Assembly: GCA_944385995.1 (NCBI GenBank)
Contig: CALWZL010000008.1
Location: 1 to 52,624 of the forward strand
Source of the DNA: an uncultured Faecalibacterium sp.
GTDB lineage: Bacteria; Bacillota; Clostridia; Oscillospirales; Ruminococcaceae
Direction: 5' to 3'
DNA length: 52,624 nt
In this document: piece by piece, positions 44,678 to 52,624 of the stretch
How positions within the stretch are numbered: position 1 is the first letter of the stretch
Layout: every line of letters begins with the position of its first letter
The notes under the pieces: model-generated
What the model was told of the DNA's origin: nothing
Databases searched by the model: none
What the model saw: only the letters and a program-made list of their open reading frames with translations
Translations under genes and position numbers: made by a program

Positions 44678-44774
44678 TATGTAAACTGGTCTTTACGTAT
44701 ATTTTACATTCTGCCGATTTCACATTTTACATTGCCGCACTATACTTAAATCAAGTACAAGTAAAATTCTTGTA
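44678..44774 (+). promoter_or_regulatory. nptA promoter with candidate Pho-box repeats and 5' hairpin
   Basis: TTCACA (44719-44724), 16 bases, TATACT (44741-44746). Around and upstream lie repeats of TTTAC: TTTACG (44692) and TTTACA (44703) exactly 11 bases apart, TTTACA again at 44726, and the palindrome GTTTATGTAAAC at about 44676-44687. Eleven-base-spaced repeats are typical of PhoB/PhoP binding. The transcript begins with an inverted repeat TACAAG-N7-CTTGTA (44756-44774). Confidence 0.6.
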
Positions 44775-44870
44775 AGAAACATCTCAATGCCGAGCACCGC
44801 GCGGGCCAGAGGCATGATACGGCGCTGCTTTCAGTTGAGAACCGGACACACCGCAGAAACGAGGATATGT

Positions 44871-46697
44871 ATGACAATCACAAATCTATTTTCTCTTCTT
44901 GGCGGCCTGGCTCTGTTCCTCTACGGAATGGATCTGATGGGCAAGTCCCTTGAGCGGCAGGCAGGCAGCCAGCTGCAGAAAATCCTGAGCCGTCTGACGG
45001 ACAACCCCCTCAAGGGTTTCCTTCTGGGCCTGGTGGTCACCGCAGTCATCCAGAGTTCCAGCGCTACCACCGTCATGGTGGTCGGCTTCGTCAACAGCGG
45101 CATCATGGAGCTGCACCAGGCCATCGGCATCATCATGGGCAGCAACGTGGGTACCACTGTCACCAGCTGGATTCTGAGTCTGACCGGCCTGGAAGGCGAC
45201 AGCCTGGTGATCCAGCTGCTCAAGCCCTCCACCTTTAGTCCCCTGCTGGCCTTCATCGGCATCCTGCTGTTTATGTTCGGCGGTGAGCGGAAAAAGGGCG
45301 TCGGCGGCATCCTGATTGGCTTCGCCATTCTGATGACCGGCATGACCGCCATGTCCGATTCGGTGGCCCCGCTGGAAAACGAGCCCTGGTTCACCGACCT
45401 GTTTGTCCGCTTCTCCAACCCCATTCTGGGCGTCCTGGTGGGTGCTCTGGTCACTGCCATCATTCAGAGTTCCAGTGCCAGTGTCGGTATCCTGCAGGCT
45501 CTGAGCTCCACCGGCGTCATCACCTTTGGCAGCGCCATCCCCATCATCATGGGTCAGAATATCGGCACCTGTGCCACGGCCCTGATTTCTTCGGTGGGCA
45601 CCAACAAGAACGCCCGCCGTGCGGCCATCGTGCACCTCTACTTCAATATCATTGGCGTGGTGGTATTCCTGACCGCTTTCTACGGCCTGAATGCCGTGCT
45701 GCACTTCTCCTTTATTACCGATGTGATCGAGCCCTGGGGCATCGCCGTGGTGCACTCCGCCTTTAACCTGAGCGCCACCGCCCTGCTGCTCCCCTTCACC
45801 AATCTGCTGGAGCGGCTGGCCTATCTCACCATTCCCGACGATGAGAAAAAAGAGAGCTTTACCCTGCTGGACGAGCGTCTCCTGAACACCCCCTCGGTGG
45901 CCGCAGACCAGGCCCGCACCGTCACCTCCAAGATGGCTGAAACCGCCCGGATCGGTGTGCTGCAGTCCATGAGTCTGACCCGCAAGTGGGACGCCTCCAT
46001 GGCCCAGAAGGTCCGCGACGAGGAAAAACAGGTGGACCGGTACGAGGATGCCCTGGGCACCTATCTGGTCAAGCTCTCCAGCCATGAGCTCAACCACGAC
46101 GACAGCCAGCAGGTCAACACCCTGCTTCACACCATCAGCGATTTTGAACGGATCAGCGATTATTCCATCAACCTGCTGAACTCCGCCCAGGAAATTCACG
46201 ACAAATCCATCACCTTCTCTGTGGATGCCCAGGAAGAACTGAGCGTCCTGGAGGACGTGGTACAGGATCTGCTCAACCGCACCACCGAGGCCTTCCGGCA
46301 GGGCGATCTGCATCTGGCCAGCAAGGTGGAACCGATGGAGTCGGTGGTCAACGAACTGGTCCGCGCCATCAAGGCCCGGCATATCGCCCGTCTGCAGGCC
46401 GGCAGCTGCTCCATCACCTATGGTTTTGTGCTGGATGACCTGCTGACCAGTTATTCCCGGATCAGCGCCCATTGCAGCAACATTGCAGTGGCACAGATCG
46501 AGGTCGCCCAGGACAGCTTTGATACCCATGCGTATCTGTCCGACCTGCGGCACAACCGGGCCGCCGAGGAAAGTGAGGCTTTCCAGCGCAGAGTCGACCG
46601 CTACCGGGCCCGTTACACCTTCCCCGGAGCCAACGAAGATGCAGCTGAAAAGAAGTCTGCAGAGCCCCAAAAGGCTCAAAAGGAGGAAAAAGAATGA
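44871..46697 (+). CDS. nptA: Na+/phosphate cotransporter with PhoU-like domain
   Basis: A 608-residue NptA/YjbB-type transporter. Two inverted halves each carry the QSSSA signature (QSSSATT from residue 61, QSSSASVG near 200) within eight or nine membrane helices; the last 230 residues are a helical PhoU-like cytosolic domain. It likely imports phosphate with sodium. ATG at 44871 has GAGG six bases upstream; a longer reading from 44787 lacks an SD. Its stop overlaps the response-regulator start (ATGA), so the transporter and its probable regulators are coupled. Confidence 0.93.
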   Translation: MTITNLFSLLGGLALFLYGMDLMGKSLERQAGSQLQKILSRLTDNPLKGFLLGLVVTAVIQSSSATTVMVVGFVNSGIMELHQAIGIIMGSNVGTTVTSWILSLTGLEGDSLVIQLLKPSTFSPLLAFIGILLFMFGGERKKGVGGILIGFAILMTGMTAMSDSVAPLENEPWFTDLFVRFSNPILGVLVGALVTAIIQSSSASVGILQALSSTGVITFGSAIPIIMGQNIGTCATALISSVGTNKNARRAAIVHLYFNIIGVVVFLTAFYGLNAVLHFSFITDVIEPWGIAVVHSAFNLSATALLLPFTNLLERLAYLTIPDDEKKESFTLLDERLLNTPSVAADQARTVTSKMAETARIGVLQSMSLTRKWDASMAQKVRDEEKQVDRYEDALGTYLVKLSSHELNHDDSQQVNTLLHTISDFERISDYSINLLNSAQEIHDKSITFSVDAQEELSVLEDVVQDLLNRTTEAFRQGDLHLASKVEPMESVVNELVRAIKARHIARLQAGSCSITYGFVLDDLLTSYSRISAHCSNIAVAQIEVAQDSFDTHAYLSDLRHNRAAEESEAFQRRVDRYRARYTFPGANEDAAEKKSAEPQKAQKEEKE

Positions 46698-47383
46698 TCT
46701 ATATCGTAGAGGACGACGCCTCGATCCGTGAGCTGGAACAATATGCCCTCCAGTCCAGCGGATACGATGTGCGCTCCTTCGAGGAACCGGAGGCTTTCTG
46801 GCACGCCATGCGGGTCTCGGAGCCTGAACTGGTCATTCTGGATGTCATGCTGCCAGGAGAGGACGGCTTTTCGATTCTGAAAAAGCTCCGCAACTCCCCC
46901 ACCCTGCGCCAACTGCCCATCATCATGGTCACGGCCAAGTCCAGCGAGCTGGACACCGTCCGGGGCCTGGACTGCGGCGCCGACGACTATATCACCAAAC
47001 CCTTCGGCATCATGGAGTTTCTCAGCCGGGTCCGGGCGGCCCTTCGCCGCTCGGCACCGCCGGCCAAGCCCAATGTATACTCCTTCCATGAACTGCTGTT
47101 GGACAACGCCCGCCACAGTGTGACGGTAGGCGGGGTGCCGGTAGATCTGACCTACAAGGAATACAGTCTGCTCCGCCTGCTGCTGGAAAACACCAATCTG
47201 GTGGTCACCCGGGAAACCATTTTACAGGTGGTCTGGGGCACCGACATTTCGGTGGAAAGCCGGACCGTCGACATGCACATCCGCACCCTCCGCAAAAAGC
47301 TGGGCAGCGCAGGCAGTTACATTCTCACCGTCCGCAAGGTCGGCTATAAGCTGGCCGACAGCGAGGAGGGCAGCGAGGAATGA
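46694..47383 (+). CDS. OmpR/PhoB-family response regulator
   Basis: A 229-residue regulator. Receiver with acidic pair Glu6/Asp7-Asp8, phospho-acceptor Asp50 (VILDVMLPGEDG), conserved Thr and Lys (ITKPFG), then a winged-helix DNA-binding domain ending RTVDMHIRTLRKKLG. Strong SD AAGGAGG inside the end of nptA. By context it is a PhoB/PhoP-like regulator of phosphate uptake; that is inferred from the neighbour, not from specific residues. Confidence 0.93.
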   Translation: MIYIVEDDASIRELEQYALQSSGYDVRSFEEPEAFWHAMRVSEPELVILDVMLPGEDGFSILKKLRNSPTLRQLPIIMVTAKSSELDTVRGLDCGADDYITKPFGIMEFLSRVRAALRRSAPPAKPNVYSFHELLLDNARHSVTVGGVPVDLTYKEYSLLRLLLENTNLVVTRETILQVVWGTDISVESRTVDMHIRTLRKKLGSAGSYILTVRKVGYKLADSEEGSEE

Positions 47384-48747
47384 AGACCCGCAGCATGGAG
47401 CAGACCATTGGCCGGCGGCTCTACCTGATGGGTTTTGTAAGCCTGGTGCTGGCAGTGGCCGTCTGTGTCTTCATCTTCCACCGGGCTTTCACCATGCAGG
47501 CCTGGCGGGCACTTCAGAATGAATCCGCCATCATTGCCGCCCAGTATCGCTATGATCCCCAAAGCCTGCACACCCTCACCCTTGACAGCATTCGGGTCAC
47601 ACTGATCGCGCCGGACGGCAAGGTCCTCTATGAGTCCACCGACGCCGACGAACAGGACGAGATGGAGAATCATCTCTCCCGCCCTGAAGTGCAGCAGGCT
47701 TTTTCGGGCGGCACCGGCCAGGACATCCGCGCCTCTGTCACCACCGGCTATGAAACCTACTACTATGCGGTCCTTCTGACCGACGGCAACGTCCTGCGGA
47801 CCGCCCAGGAAGCCAAAAACATTTGGTCTCTGTACAACGATGCCCTGCCCGCCATTCTGGTAAGCTGTCTGGTCATTCTGGGAATCGGCGCCCTGCTGGC
47901 CGGTGTGCTGACCCGCCGTCTGGTTCAGCCCATGCTCAACATGGCCCACGACCTGGACCGCATCCAAGAAAATGTCCCCTATTCGGAACTGATTCCCTTT
48001 GCAGATGCGATCTATTCCGACCGCGCCATGCGGGAGAGCAACGAAAAAATGCGTCAGGAGTTCACCGCCAATGTCAGCCACGAACTCAAGACGCCGTTGA
48101 CCAGTATTTCGGGTTATGCCGAGATGATTGAGACCGGGATTGCCCGCCCGGAGGATGTCGCTTCCTTTGGGCAGAAAATCCACAGCGAAGCAAGCCGGAT
48201 GATCCGTCTTGTGAACGACATCATTCAGCTGTCCCACCTGGATTCTTCCAGCAGCACCCACGATTCCCCTGTGATGGAAACTGTGGATCTGTCGGTACTT
48301 GCCAAGGAGTGTGCCGAACGCCTCAAAATGAACGCCCGCCGCGCCTATGTCACCCTCAATTACCGCGGAGACAGCGTTCAGGTTCTGGGCTCCACCAGCT
48401 TGTTGGAGGAGTTGTGCCAAAATCTCTGCGACAACGCCATCCGGTACAACCAGCCGGGCGGCCGGGTCTTACTGGAGACAGGCCGCGACCATGAGGGCCG
48501 CCCCTACCTCTCTGTACAGGACAATGGCATCGGCATTCCCAAAGAGGCCCAGGCCAGCGTCTTTGAGCGGTTCTACCGGGTGGACAAGAGCCGAAGCAAG
48601 GCCACCGGCGGCACCGGTCTGGGTTTGGCCATTGTTAAGCAGATTGCCCGGATTCACGCAGCCCGCATCCATCTGGAAAGCGAGCTGGGAAAAGGGACCA
48701 CCGTCACCATCACTTTCCAGCCGATCTCCCAAAGCCAAAATCAATAA
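47380..48747 (+). CDS. PhoR-like sensor histidine kinase
   Basis: A 455-residue kinase with membrane helices at about 14-33 and 155-176 around a 120-residue extracellular sensor, a short linker, the H-box ANVSHELKTPL with His234, N-box DNAIRYN, G1 DNGIGIPKE and G2 TGGTGLGLAI. It lacks an obvious PAS domain after the second helix, which some PhoR proteins have. Overlaps the regulator gene by ATGA. Its 3' end overlaps the opposing gene by 7 bases. Confidence 0.92.
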   Translation: MKTRSMEQTIGRRLYLMGFVSLVLAVAVCVFIFHRAFTMQAWRALQNESAIIAAQYRYDPQSLHTLTLDSIRVTLIAPDGKVLYESTDADEQDEMENHLSRPEVQQAFSGGTGQDIRASVTTGYETYYYAVLLTDGNVLRTAQEAKNIWSLYNDALPAILVSCLVILGIGALLAGVLTRRLVQPMLNMAHDLDRIQENVPYSELIPFADAIYSDRAMRESNEKMRQEFTANVSHELKTPLTSISGYAEMIETGIARPEDVASFGQKIHSEASRMIRLVNDIIQLSHLDSSSSTHDSPVMETVDLSVLAKECAERLKMNARRAYVTLNYRGDSVQVLGSTSLLEELCQNLCDNAIRYNQPGGRVLLETGRDHEGRPYLSVQDNGIGIPKEAQASVFERFYRVDKSRSKATGGTGLGLAIVKQIARIHAARIHLESELGKGTTVTITFQPISQSQNQ

Positions 48748-49721
48748 ACATCCACGTCTGTCCGCAGCTGCGGGCAGGCGTTTTTTGTTGGTTCCAGCCA
48801 ACCCGCCTCTCCCTGCCGCAGGGCTGCACACGCCCCCAGACCGATCAAATCCTGACCGGCTTCCCAGCGCTCTTGAAGCATCTGATTGCACAGCGCGCTC
48901 AACTGGGCCAGTTCTTCAGGCGTGGGATCGACGCTATCCGCCGCTGTCTGACAGTCCAGGCGAACCGCAAAACAGTTGTCCTCCTCTACCGCCACACTGA
49001 GCAGAGGACGCCGAAGCGTCAGCGGGTGTTCCCCCATCCAAAACACAAATTCTTCTCCCCACCCGGTCAAGAGGCGATAAACGGCTGTCCGCTGGGCATC
49101 CCATGCCACCGATCCTGTTTCCGAGACAAACCATCCTTCCGGCTGGATGGTGAGTGTATCTTCCCGGATGGCCAGCAGGGGCAGCAGCAGGCCCGCATCG
49201 GTTCGCGCCTCATACAGTCGCGGCGCGGCATCCTGCGTCTGTTTGAGAGACTGGAGCAGCGCAGTCAAAAGGTCGCCGCTCTCCTCCGTCGCTTTGGAAA
49301 TCTCCTGACAGGTAAAGTCGCAGGCAGACAGCAAGGCGCTGGTTCGTCCGCACTGACGTGCCAATACCAGAGATTCATACTCTGCCAGTGTCTGCCAGCC
49401 GCTGCCCGGCATCAGAACCAGATAATCACACAGCCGGAAATTGGCGTCCAGAGGCAAAAGGGATGCGGCATTGTTCAGGGCCCGTTCCAGGCTGGGGCCT
49501 TCCGCCGCCGCAAACCCGATGCCGTCTGACACTTCTGAGGAATCCGCTGAGGCCTCCGGCGCCTGGTAGAGAAGCCCCACGGTCCACCCCATCTCCCCCG
49601 GCTCCACCAGAACAGCACGCACCATACTTTTTTCGGTGGTATCGGTGCGGGCAAATGCCAGACAAAATGCCGCCAGCAGTGCGGCAGCCAGATATTTGTA
49701 TATACGGCCACGGCTCGCCAT
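48741..49721 (-). CDS. Ger(x)C-like protein (divergent germinant receptor C subunit homologue)
   Basis: A 326-residue protein with an N-terminal export signal or anchor (residues about 8-25); the Cys at 20 lacks a proper lipobox. The layout recalls Ger(x)C proteins: an opening VRAVLVEPGEMGWTVGLLYQ strand pair, an LERALNNAASLLP helix, DYLVLMPG, and a C-terminal QERWEAGQDLIGLGACAALRQ...W, which matches the family's closing helix plus DxxGxG...W. Similarity is weak and made by eye; no gerA or gerB partner is near. ATG at 49719-49721 has AGGAGG upstream. Confidence 0.55.
   Translation of the reverse strand: MASRGRIYKYLAAALLAAFCLAFARTDTTEKSMVRAVLVEPGEMGWTVGLLYQAPEASADSSEVSDGIGFAAAEGPSLERALNNAASLLPLDANFRLCDYLVLMPGSGWQTLAEYESLVLARQCGRTSALLSACDFTCQEISKATEESGDLLTALLQSLKQTQDAAPRLYEARTDAGLLLPLLAIREDTLTIQPEGWFVSETGSVAWDAQRTAVYRLLTGWGEEFVFWMGEHPLTLRRPLLSVAVEEDNCFAVRLDCQTAADSVDPTPEELAQLSALCNQMLQERWEAGQDLIGLGACAALRQGEAGWLEPTKNACPQLRTDVDVY
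48754..48786 (+). terminator. phoR operon terminator inside the opposing gene
   Basis: ACGTCTGTCCGC / GCGGGCAGGCGT, a 12-base-pair stem with four-base loop, then TTTTTT. It begins 7 bases after the phoR stop and also encodes residues near the C terminus of the minus-strand gene. Confidence 0.9.
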
Positions 49722-49873
49722 CGTCCCCGCCTCCTTATCAAAAAGATCTGCGCCCTTGATTGTACGCCGAAAGCCAGACTTTCAGCCCCTTTCCGGGCGC
49801 AAAACCAGACCACCATAGTATGCGCGGCCAAGGTGCAGAATATGAAATCTTTCCGGCCGTCTCAGGCGCGGCA

Positions 49874-49902
49874 TTGACCCGCCGGGCGCGGTGTGCTACA
49901 CT
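49874..49902 (+). promoter_or_regulatory. Promoter of the MalY-like gene
   Basis: TTGACC (49874-49879), 17 bases ending GTGTGC, TACACT (49897-49902), about 45 bases before the start. Confidence 0.83.
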
Positions 49903-49945
49903 GATACCAAACTCCAAAAAGCATCACCAAAGGAGACGATTTGAC

Positions 49946-51163
49946 ATGCAGTACGATTTCACTTCGATTCTCGACCGGCACGGCAAGGATGCCATCGCGG
50001 TGGACGGTCTGGGCCGCAATCCCGGCTTTTCTCCCGACGCCCCCGGCGAAGGCTTCGATGCCATCCCCATGTGGGTGGCGGATATGAATTTTTCCACCGT
50101 TCCCACCGTCACCGAGGCCCTGGTGGAGCGAGCCAAGCATCCCGCCTATGGATATTTTGCTGCCACCGATGAATATTATGACTCCATCATCCGGTGGCAC
50201 GTCACCCGCAACGGCTGCGATCCGGCCCTGCTGACCCGTGCGTGCATCGGATATGAAAACGGCGTTCTGGGCGGCGTGGTCAGCGCTTTGACCTGCTGCA
50301 CTGCTCCCGGCGACCCGGTTCTGGTTCACAGCCCCACTTACATCGGCTTCACCAAGTCTCTGACCAACAACGGCTATAAAATCGTCCACTCCCCCCTTGT
50401 GAAAGACGCAGACGGCGTTTGGCGGATGGACTACCAGGACATGGACCAGAAGCTGAAAAAATATCACATTCATACAGCTGTTTTTTGCAGCCCCCACAAT
50501 CCTTGCGGCCGCGTTTGGGAGCGCTGGGAACTGGAAAAGGCCATGGAGGTATACAAGGCCAACGACTGCGTGGTGATCTCGGATGAGATTTGGTCCGATA
50601 TCCTTCTGAACGGGCACAAACACATCCCCACCCAGAGCGTCAGCGAGGACGCCCGCAACCGCACCATTGCCCTCTATGCCCCCAGCAAGACCTTTAACCT
50701 GGCCGGTTTGGTGGGCAGCTATCACATCATCTACAACAGCTATCTCCGGGACCGCTGCGTGGCCAAGAGTTCCAAGTGTCACTACAATGACATGAACGTT
50801 TTCTCCATGCACGCCCTGATCGGCGCCTACAAGCCGGAGGGTTATGTCTGGGTGGACGAGCTGTGCCAGGTTCTCTCAGGCAACATCAACTACGCCTGCG
50901 ATTACATCCGGGACCACTTCCAGGGGGTCAGCATCAGCAAGCCGGAGGGCACCTACATGCTCTTTGTGGACTGCACCGACTGGTGCGCCGCTCACGGCAA
51001 AACCATCGAAGATGTGGAAAAGGCCGCCTGGGCCGTGGGCGTTGCCATTCAGGACGGCCGGATGTTCCACGGACCCTGTTCGGTGCGGATGAATCTGGCC
51101 CTGCCCTTCACACGGGTCCAGGAGGCCTTTGACCGGCTGGACCGGTATGTCTTTAACGCCTAA
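49946..51163 (+). CDS. MalY/PatB-family PLP enzyme (cystathionine beta-lyase type)
   Basis: A 405-residue fold-type I PLP enzyme. The opening AIPMWVADMNFSTVPTV is the MalY/PatB signature; CSPHNPCGRVW binds the cofactor and substrate, SDEIWSDILL carries the PLP-binding Asp, and the Lys in PSKTFNLAG forms the Schiff base; the final R in VRMNLALP binds carboxylate. Likely splits C-S bonds of cystathionine or cysteine; family members are also annotated as aminotransferases. ATG at 49946 with AGGAG about ten bases upstream. Confidence 0.9.
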   Translation: MQYDFTSILDRHGKDAIAVDGLGRNPGFSPDAPGEGFDAIPMWVADMNFSTVPTVTEALVERAKHPAYGYFAATDEYYDSIIRWHVTRNGCDPALLTRACIGYENGVLGGVVSALTCCTAPGDPVLVHSPTYIGFTKSLTNNGYKIVHSPLVKDADGVWRMDYQDMDQKLKKYHIHTAVFCSPHNPCGRVWERWELEKAMEVYKANDCVVISDEIWSDILLNGHKHIPTQSVSEDARNRTIALYAPSKTFNLAGLVGSYHIIYNSYLRDRCVAKSSKCHYNDMNVFSMHALIGAYKPEGYVWVDELCQVLSGNINYACDYIRDHFQGVSISKPEGTYMLFVDCTDWCAAHGKTIEDVEKAAWAVGVAIQDGRMFHGPCSVRMNLALPFTRVQEAFDRLDRYVFNA

Positions 51164-51178
51164 TCATTGCGCATAAGC

Positions 51179-51220
51179 AAAACCCGGACCGCTCTCCTGT
51201 TGGAAAGAGGTCCGGGTTTT
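51179..51220. terminator. Shared terminator of the PLP enzyme and tRNA-Leu(UAG)
   Basis: AAAACCCGGACC (51179-51190) pairs with GGTCCGGGTTTT (51209-51220). T-runs occur in both directions, fitting the two convergent transcripts. Confidence 0.92.
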
Positions 51221-51227
51221 CTTGTTT

Positions 51228-51310
51228 TGGTGCGGGAGAAGAGGGTCGAACTCTCACTCTTTCGGAACTGGTGCCTAAAACCAGCGCGTCTGCCATTCCG
51301 CCACTCCCGC
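51228..51310 (-). tRNA. tRNA-Leu (anticodon UAG), CCA encoded
   Basis: Acceptor GCGGGAG pairs with CTCCCGC, then discriminator A and an encoded CCA (51230-51228). D region TGGCGGAATGGCAGACGC, anticodon arm CTGGT-TTTAGGC-ACCAG, a variable arm and T-loop AGTTCGACCC. Unlike tRNA-Leu(UAA) at 18.6 kb it carries its CCA in the gene. Confidence 0.95.
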
Positions 51311-51325
51311 ATAGGATTCTTATTT

Positions 51326-51354
51326 AGTTTACCCGTCTGCCCCGGAATTGTCAA
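51326..51354 (-). promoter_or_regulatory. tRNA-Leu(UAG) promoter
   Basis: On the minus strand consensus TTGACA (51349-51354), 17 bases, TAAACT (51326-51331). Confidence 0.87.
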
Positions 51355-51370
51355 TCTGAAATTTCACGCA

Positions 51371-51407
51371 GAAAAGCGCCCGGCCATCCAAAAGAACGAC
51401 CGGGCGC
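51371..51407 (-). terminator. Terminator of the alpha/beta hydrolase gene
   Basis: GCGCCCGG / CCGGGCGC stem with a 16-base loop, then TTTTC on the minus strand, 13 bases after the stop. Confidence 0.82.
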
Positions 51408-51419
51408 GATTTACCTGTG

Positions 51420-52385
51420 TCAGAGATTTTTCTCGATGTCCTGCCAACAGGGGTTTGTCAGGATCTCGGCATCTTCTCCAAAGAAAGCTTTCCCTGCCTC
51501 AGTATCCCCCTGCAGCCAGTACATAAACCAGGCTGTCATGTAACCGTCGCCCCAGGGCAGCATATCGGCATGATCGGCACCGGTCCGGCGGGCCCGAATT
51601 TTAGGGGTGATGGCCGGAATGCCGCCGTAGTTTTCCTCCTGAGACCACAGCGGTGAGATGGATACCTCCTGTGTGTCCTCTACCACCTCCGGCACCCCTG
51701 CTTCTCCGGCATCCAGCAGCCCTGTGCCTGCCGCCATAAAGTAGGGAATCTCAATTTTGGAGACATCATAGGCCCAACCCAGGGTAGAAGCATACAGGCT
51801 GGAAGGTGTGCTGGCTGTATACAATGCCTTGTAGCGCCATCCGTTCTCCTGGTTGGTTACTCCATTGATGGCCCCAATCGCTCCCTGCGAGTGCCCCGCA
51901 GCGCCGACATTCTCCACGTCCAGCTTCTGATAAAAAATGCTGTCCTGGTCCTGGTTCAGCTCCACCAGAAGATTCAGGGCACCGTCTGAACTGCTGCCAT
52001 TCCAGGAGTTTTGCTGTTCATTGCCGATCACGACAAATCCCCAGGATGCCAGGTGCTGGAAGATCGGCGCATACCGTGAAGCTGCCACACCGGTACCGTT
52101 GGCCATCACCACAACAGGCCACTCCTTGCCGGTTTCCTCTTCCAGCGCTGTGGGATACCAGACTTCATACCGCTCAATCAAAACATCCCGGGCCGGATAA
52201 TCGGTAAAGGATACGTCGTATTCTCCCATGGCGGTGTATTTGGCTTCGATGGTGCCGCCGGTCTGGGTTTGCTCATAATAATCGGTGGTCACCGACGGGA
52301 CATCTTTGGACCAGTCCTGAATGGCGCCTGTCACCGCGACCGCAACCGCAATGGCAATGGCAACCCGCTGGATGGTTTCGATCAT
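51420..52385 (-). CDS. Membrane-anchored alpha/beta hydrolase (chlorophyllase/PET-hydrolase-like)
   Basis: A 320-residue hydrolase. Residues about 6-22 (VAIAIAVAVAVTGAI) are a signal anchor. The fold shows VVVMANGTG (oxyanion strand), HLASWGFVVIG, the nucleophile elbow GHSQG, a likely Asp and the His in TGADHADML. This order fits chlorophyllase-, dienelactone- and cutinase-like esterases; the substrate is unknown. ATG at 52383-52385 has AAGGAG ten bases upstream; a longer reading would add 47 unlikely residues before the anchor. Confidence 0.85.
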   Translation of the reverse strand: MIETIQRVAIAIAVAVAVTGAIQDWSKDVPSVTTDYYEQTQTGGTIEAKYTAMGEYDVSFTDYPARDVLIERYEVWYPTALEEETGKEWPVVVMANGTGVAASRYAPIFQHLASWGFVVIGNEQQNSWNGSSSDGALNLLVELNQDQDSIFYQKLDVENVGAAGHSQGAIGAINGVTNQENGWRYKALYTASTPSSLYASTLGWAYDVSKIEIPYFMAAGTGLLDAGEAGVPEVVEDTQEVSISPLWSQEENYGGIPAITPKIRARRTGADHADMLPWGDGYMTAWFMYWLQGDTEAGKAFFGEDAEILTNPCWQDIEKNL

Positions 52386-52464
52386 GCAAATCAACTCCTT
52401 CTGAGGCCCGGGCCGGCGTTCCTCCCTGCTTTTGCCGGCGGTTTTGGGTCTGTTTTCTGGCTCT

Positions 52465-52493
52465 ATTTTACCATTATCCTGACACCAAGTAAA
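52465..52493 (-). promoter_or_regulatory. Promoter of the alpha/beta hydrolase
   Basis: On the minus strand TTTACT (52488-52493), 17 bases, TAAAAT (52465-52470), about 70 bases before the ATG. Confidence 0.62.
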
Positions 52494-52505
52494 CCTTTTT
52501 GGCAA

Positions 52506-52624
52506 ATGACACAAATATCTGCCCATTTACTTTTGACCACTCTGGCCCCTGTCGTCACCTGGGGCAAATACGAGCTCCAGCAGGGCCGGCTGAAAATGCC
52601 CCTGACCATGAACATCCATCACGC
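52506..52624 (+). CDS. Possible 5' end of a gene cut by the window edge
   Basis: From an ATG at 52506 a plus-strand frame stays open to the window end (39 codons), reading MTQISAHLLLTTLAPVVTWG at the start. It has no clear SD, and a second plus frame is open as well, so this is weak. No family can be named. Confidence 0.25.
   Translation, partial: MTQISAHLLLTTLAPVVTWGKYELQQGRLKMPLTMNIHH

Noticed and set aside
44886-46679. A long minus-strand frame of 597 codons opposite nptA
   Set aside because: Antisense of a gene with conserved QSSSA motifs; composition is Gly/His/Gln-rich without membrane segments.
52506-52624. Calling a named gene at the right edge
   Set aside because: Only 39 codons, no SD and two open frames; listed only as a weak possible partial gene.

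Overview
The window looks like chromosomal core sequence from a GC-rich, low-motility gut Clostridia lineage, most likely Oscillospiraceae/Ruminococcaceae (Faecalibacterium-Subdoligranulum-Gemmiger type). This is inferred from strong Shine-Dalgarno sites, sigma-A promoters often carrying a TGn element, spo0A, whiA, rapZ, hprK, ylmC and NAD-dependent ligA, and from protein style. No phage, insertion sequence, integrase or CRISPR array was found. Most genes lie on the minus strand; the plus-strand ones are a HAD phosphatase (16.7 kb), the nptA-phoB-phoR block (44.9-48.7 kb) and a PLP lyase (49.9 kb).

Layout, left to right. 0-5 kb: lon-engB-methyltransferase-hslO, a proteostasis and ribosome-assembly operon with its own promoter. 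5-11 kb: HAD phosphatase, an SGNH hydrolase with a polyserine tail, a small Cys-rich protein, a YjjG-type nucleotidase, an ABC-F ATPase and a Gx-type membrane protein. 11-14 kb: yerC plus a small unknown gene, then rpsB-tsf with a long leader. 14-18.4 kb: an LTA-synthase-like phosphoglycerol transferase, ylmC, a YihX-like phosphatase, a DUF1540 mini-protein and a DUF1624 membrane acyltransferase. 18.5-22 kb: tRNA-Leu(UAA), pncB and guaB. 22-27 kb: a candidate small RNA, an acyl-ACP thioesterase and potABCD. 27.4-31.8 kb: a Gld-like ABC exporter with two auxiliary proteins. 31.9-36 kb: rpmE, a second candidate small RNA, spo0A and ligA. 36-44.5 kb: hprK-murB-rapZ-whiA-dnaE-pfkA, nearly gapless. 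44.9-49.7 kb: a phosphate transporter with its two-component system, facing a Ger(x)C-like gene. 49.9-52.6 kb: a MalY-like lyase, tRNA-Leu(UAG), an alpha/beta hydrolase and a possible gene cut by the window edge.

How it fits together: the hprK block puts carbon-catabolite sensing, cell-wall precursor synthesis, RapZ/WhiA, replication and phosphofructokinase in one transcription unit. The nptA block couples Na/Pi uptake to a PhoB/PhoR pair behind TTTAC-type direct repeats.

The best candidates for something undescribed are two free-standing RNA units without ORFs, at 22258-22467 (minus) and 32440-32554 (plus). Each has a sigma-A promoter, a strong intrinsic terminator and C-rich anti-Shine-Dalgarno stretches, the typical design of Gram-positive trans-acting small RNAs. 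Further leads are a perfect palindrome over the yerC -35 box, a palindrome at the lon transcription start, a NiaR-like site near pncB, a tail-anchored PotD, and a Spo0A receiver lacking one acidic-pocket residue. All assignments were made by reading the sequence; no database search was run.
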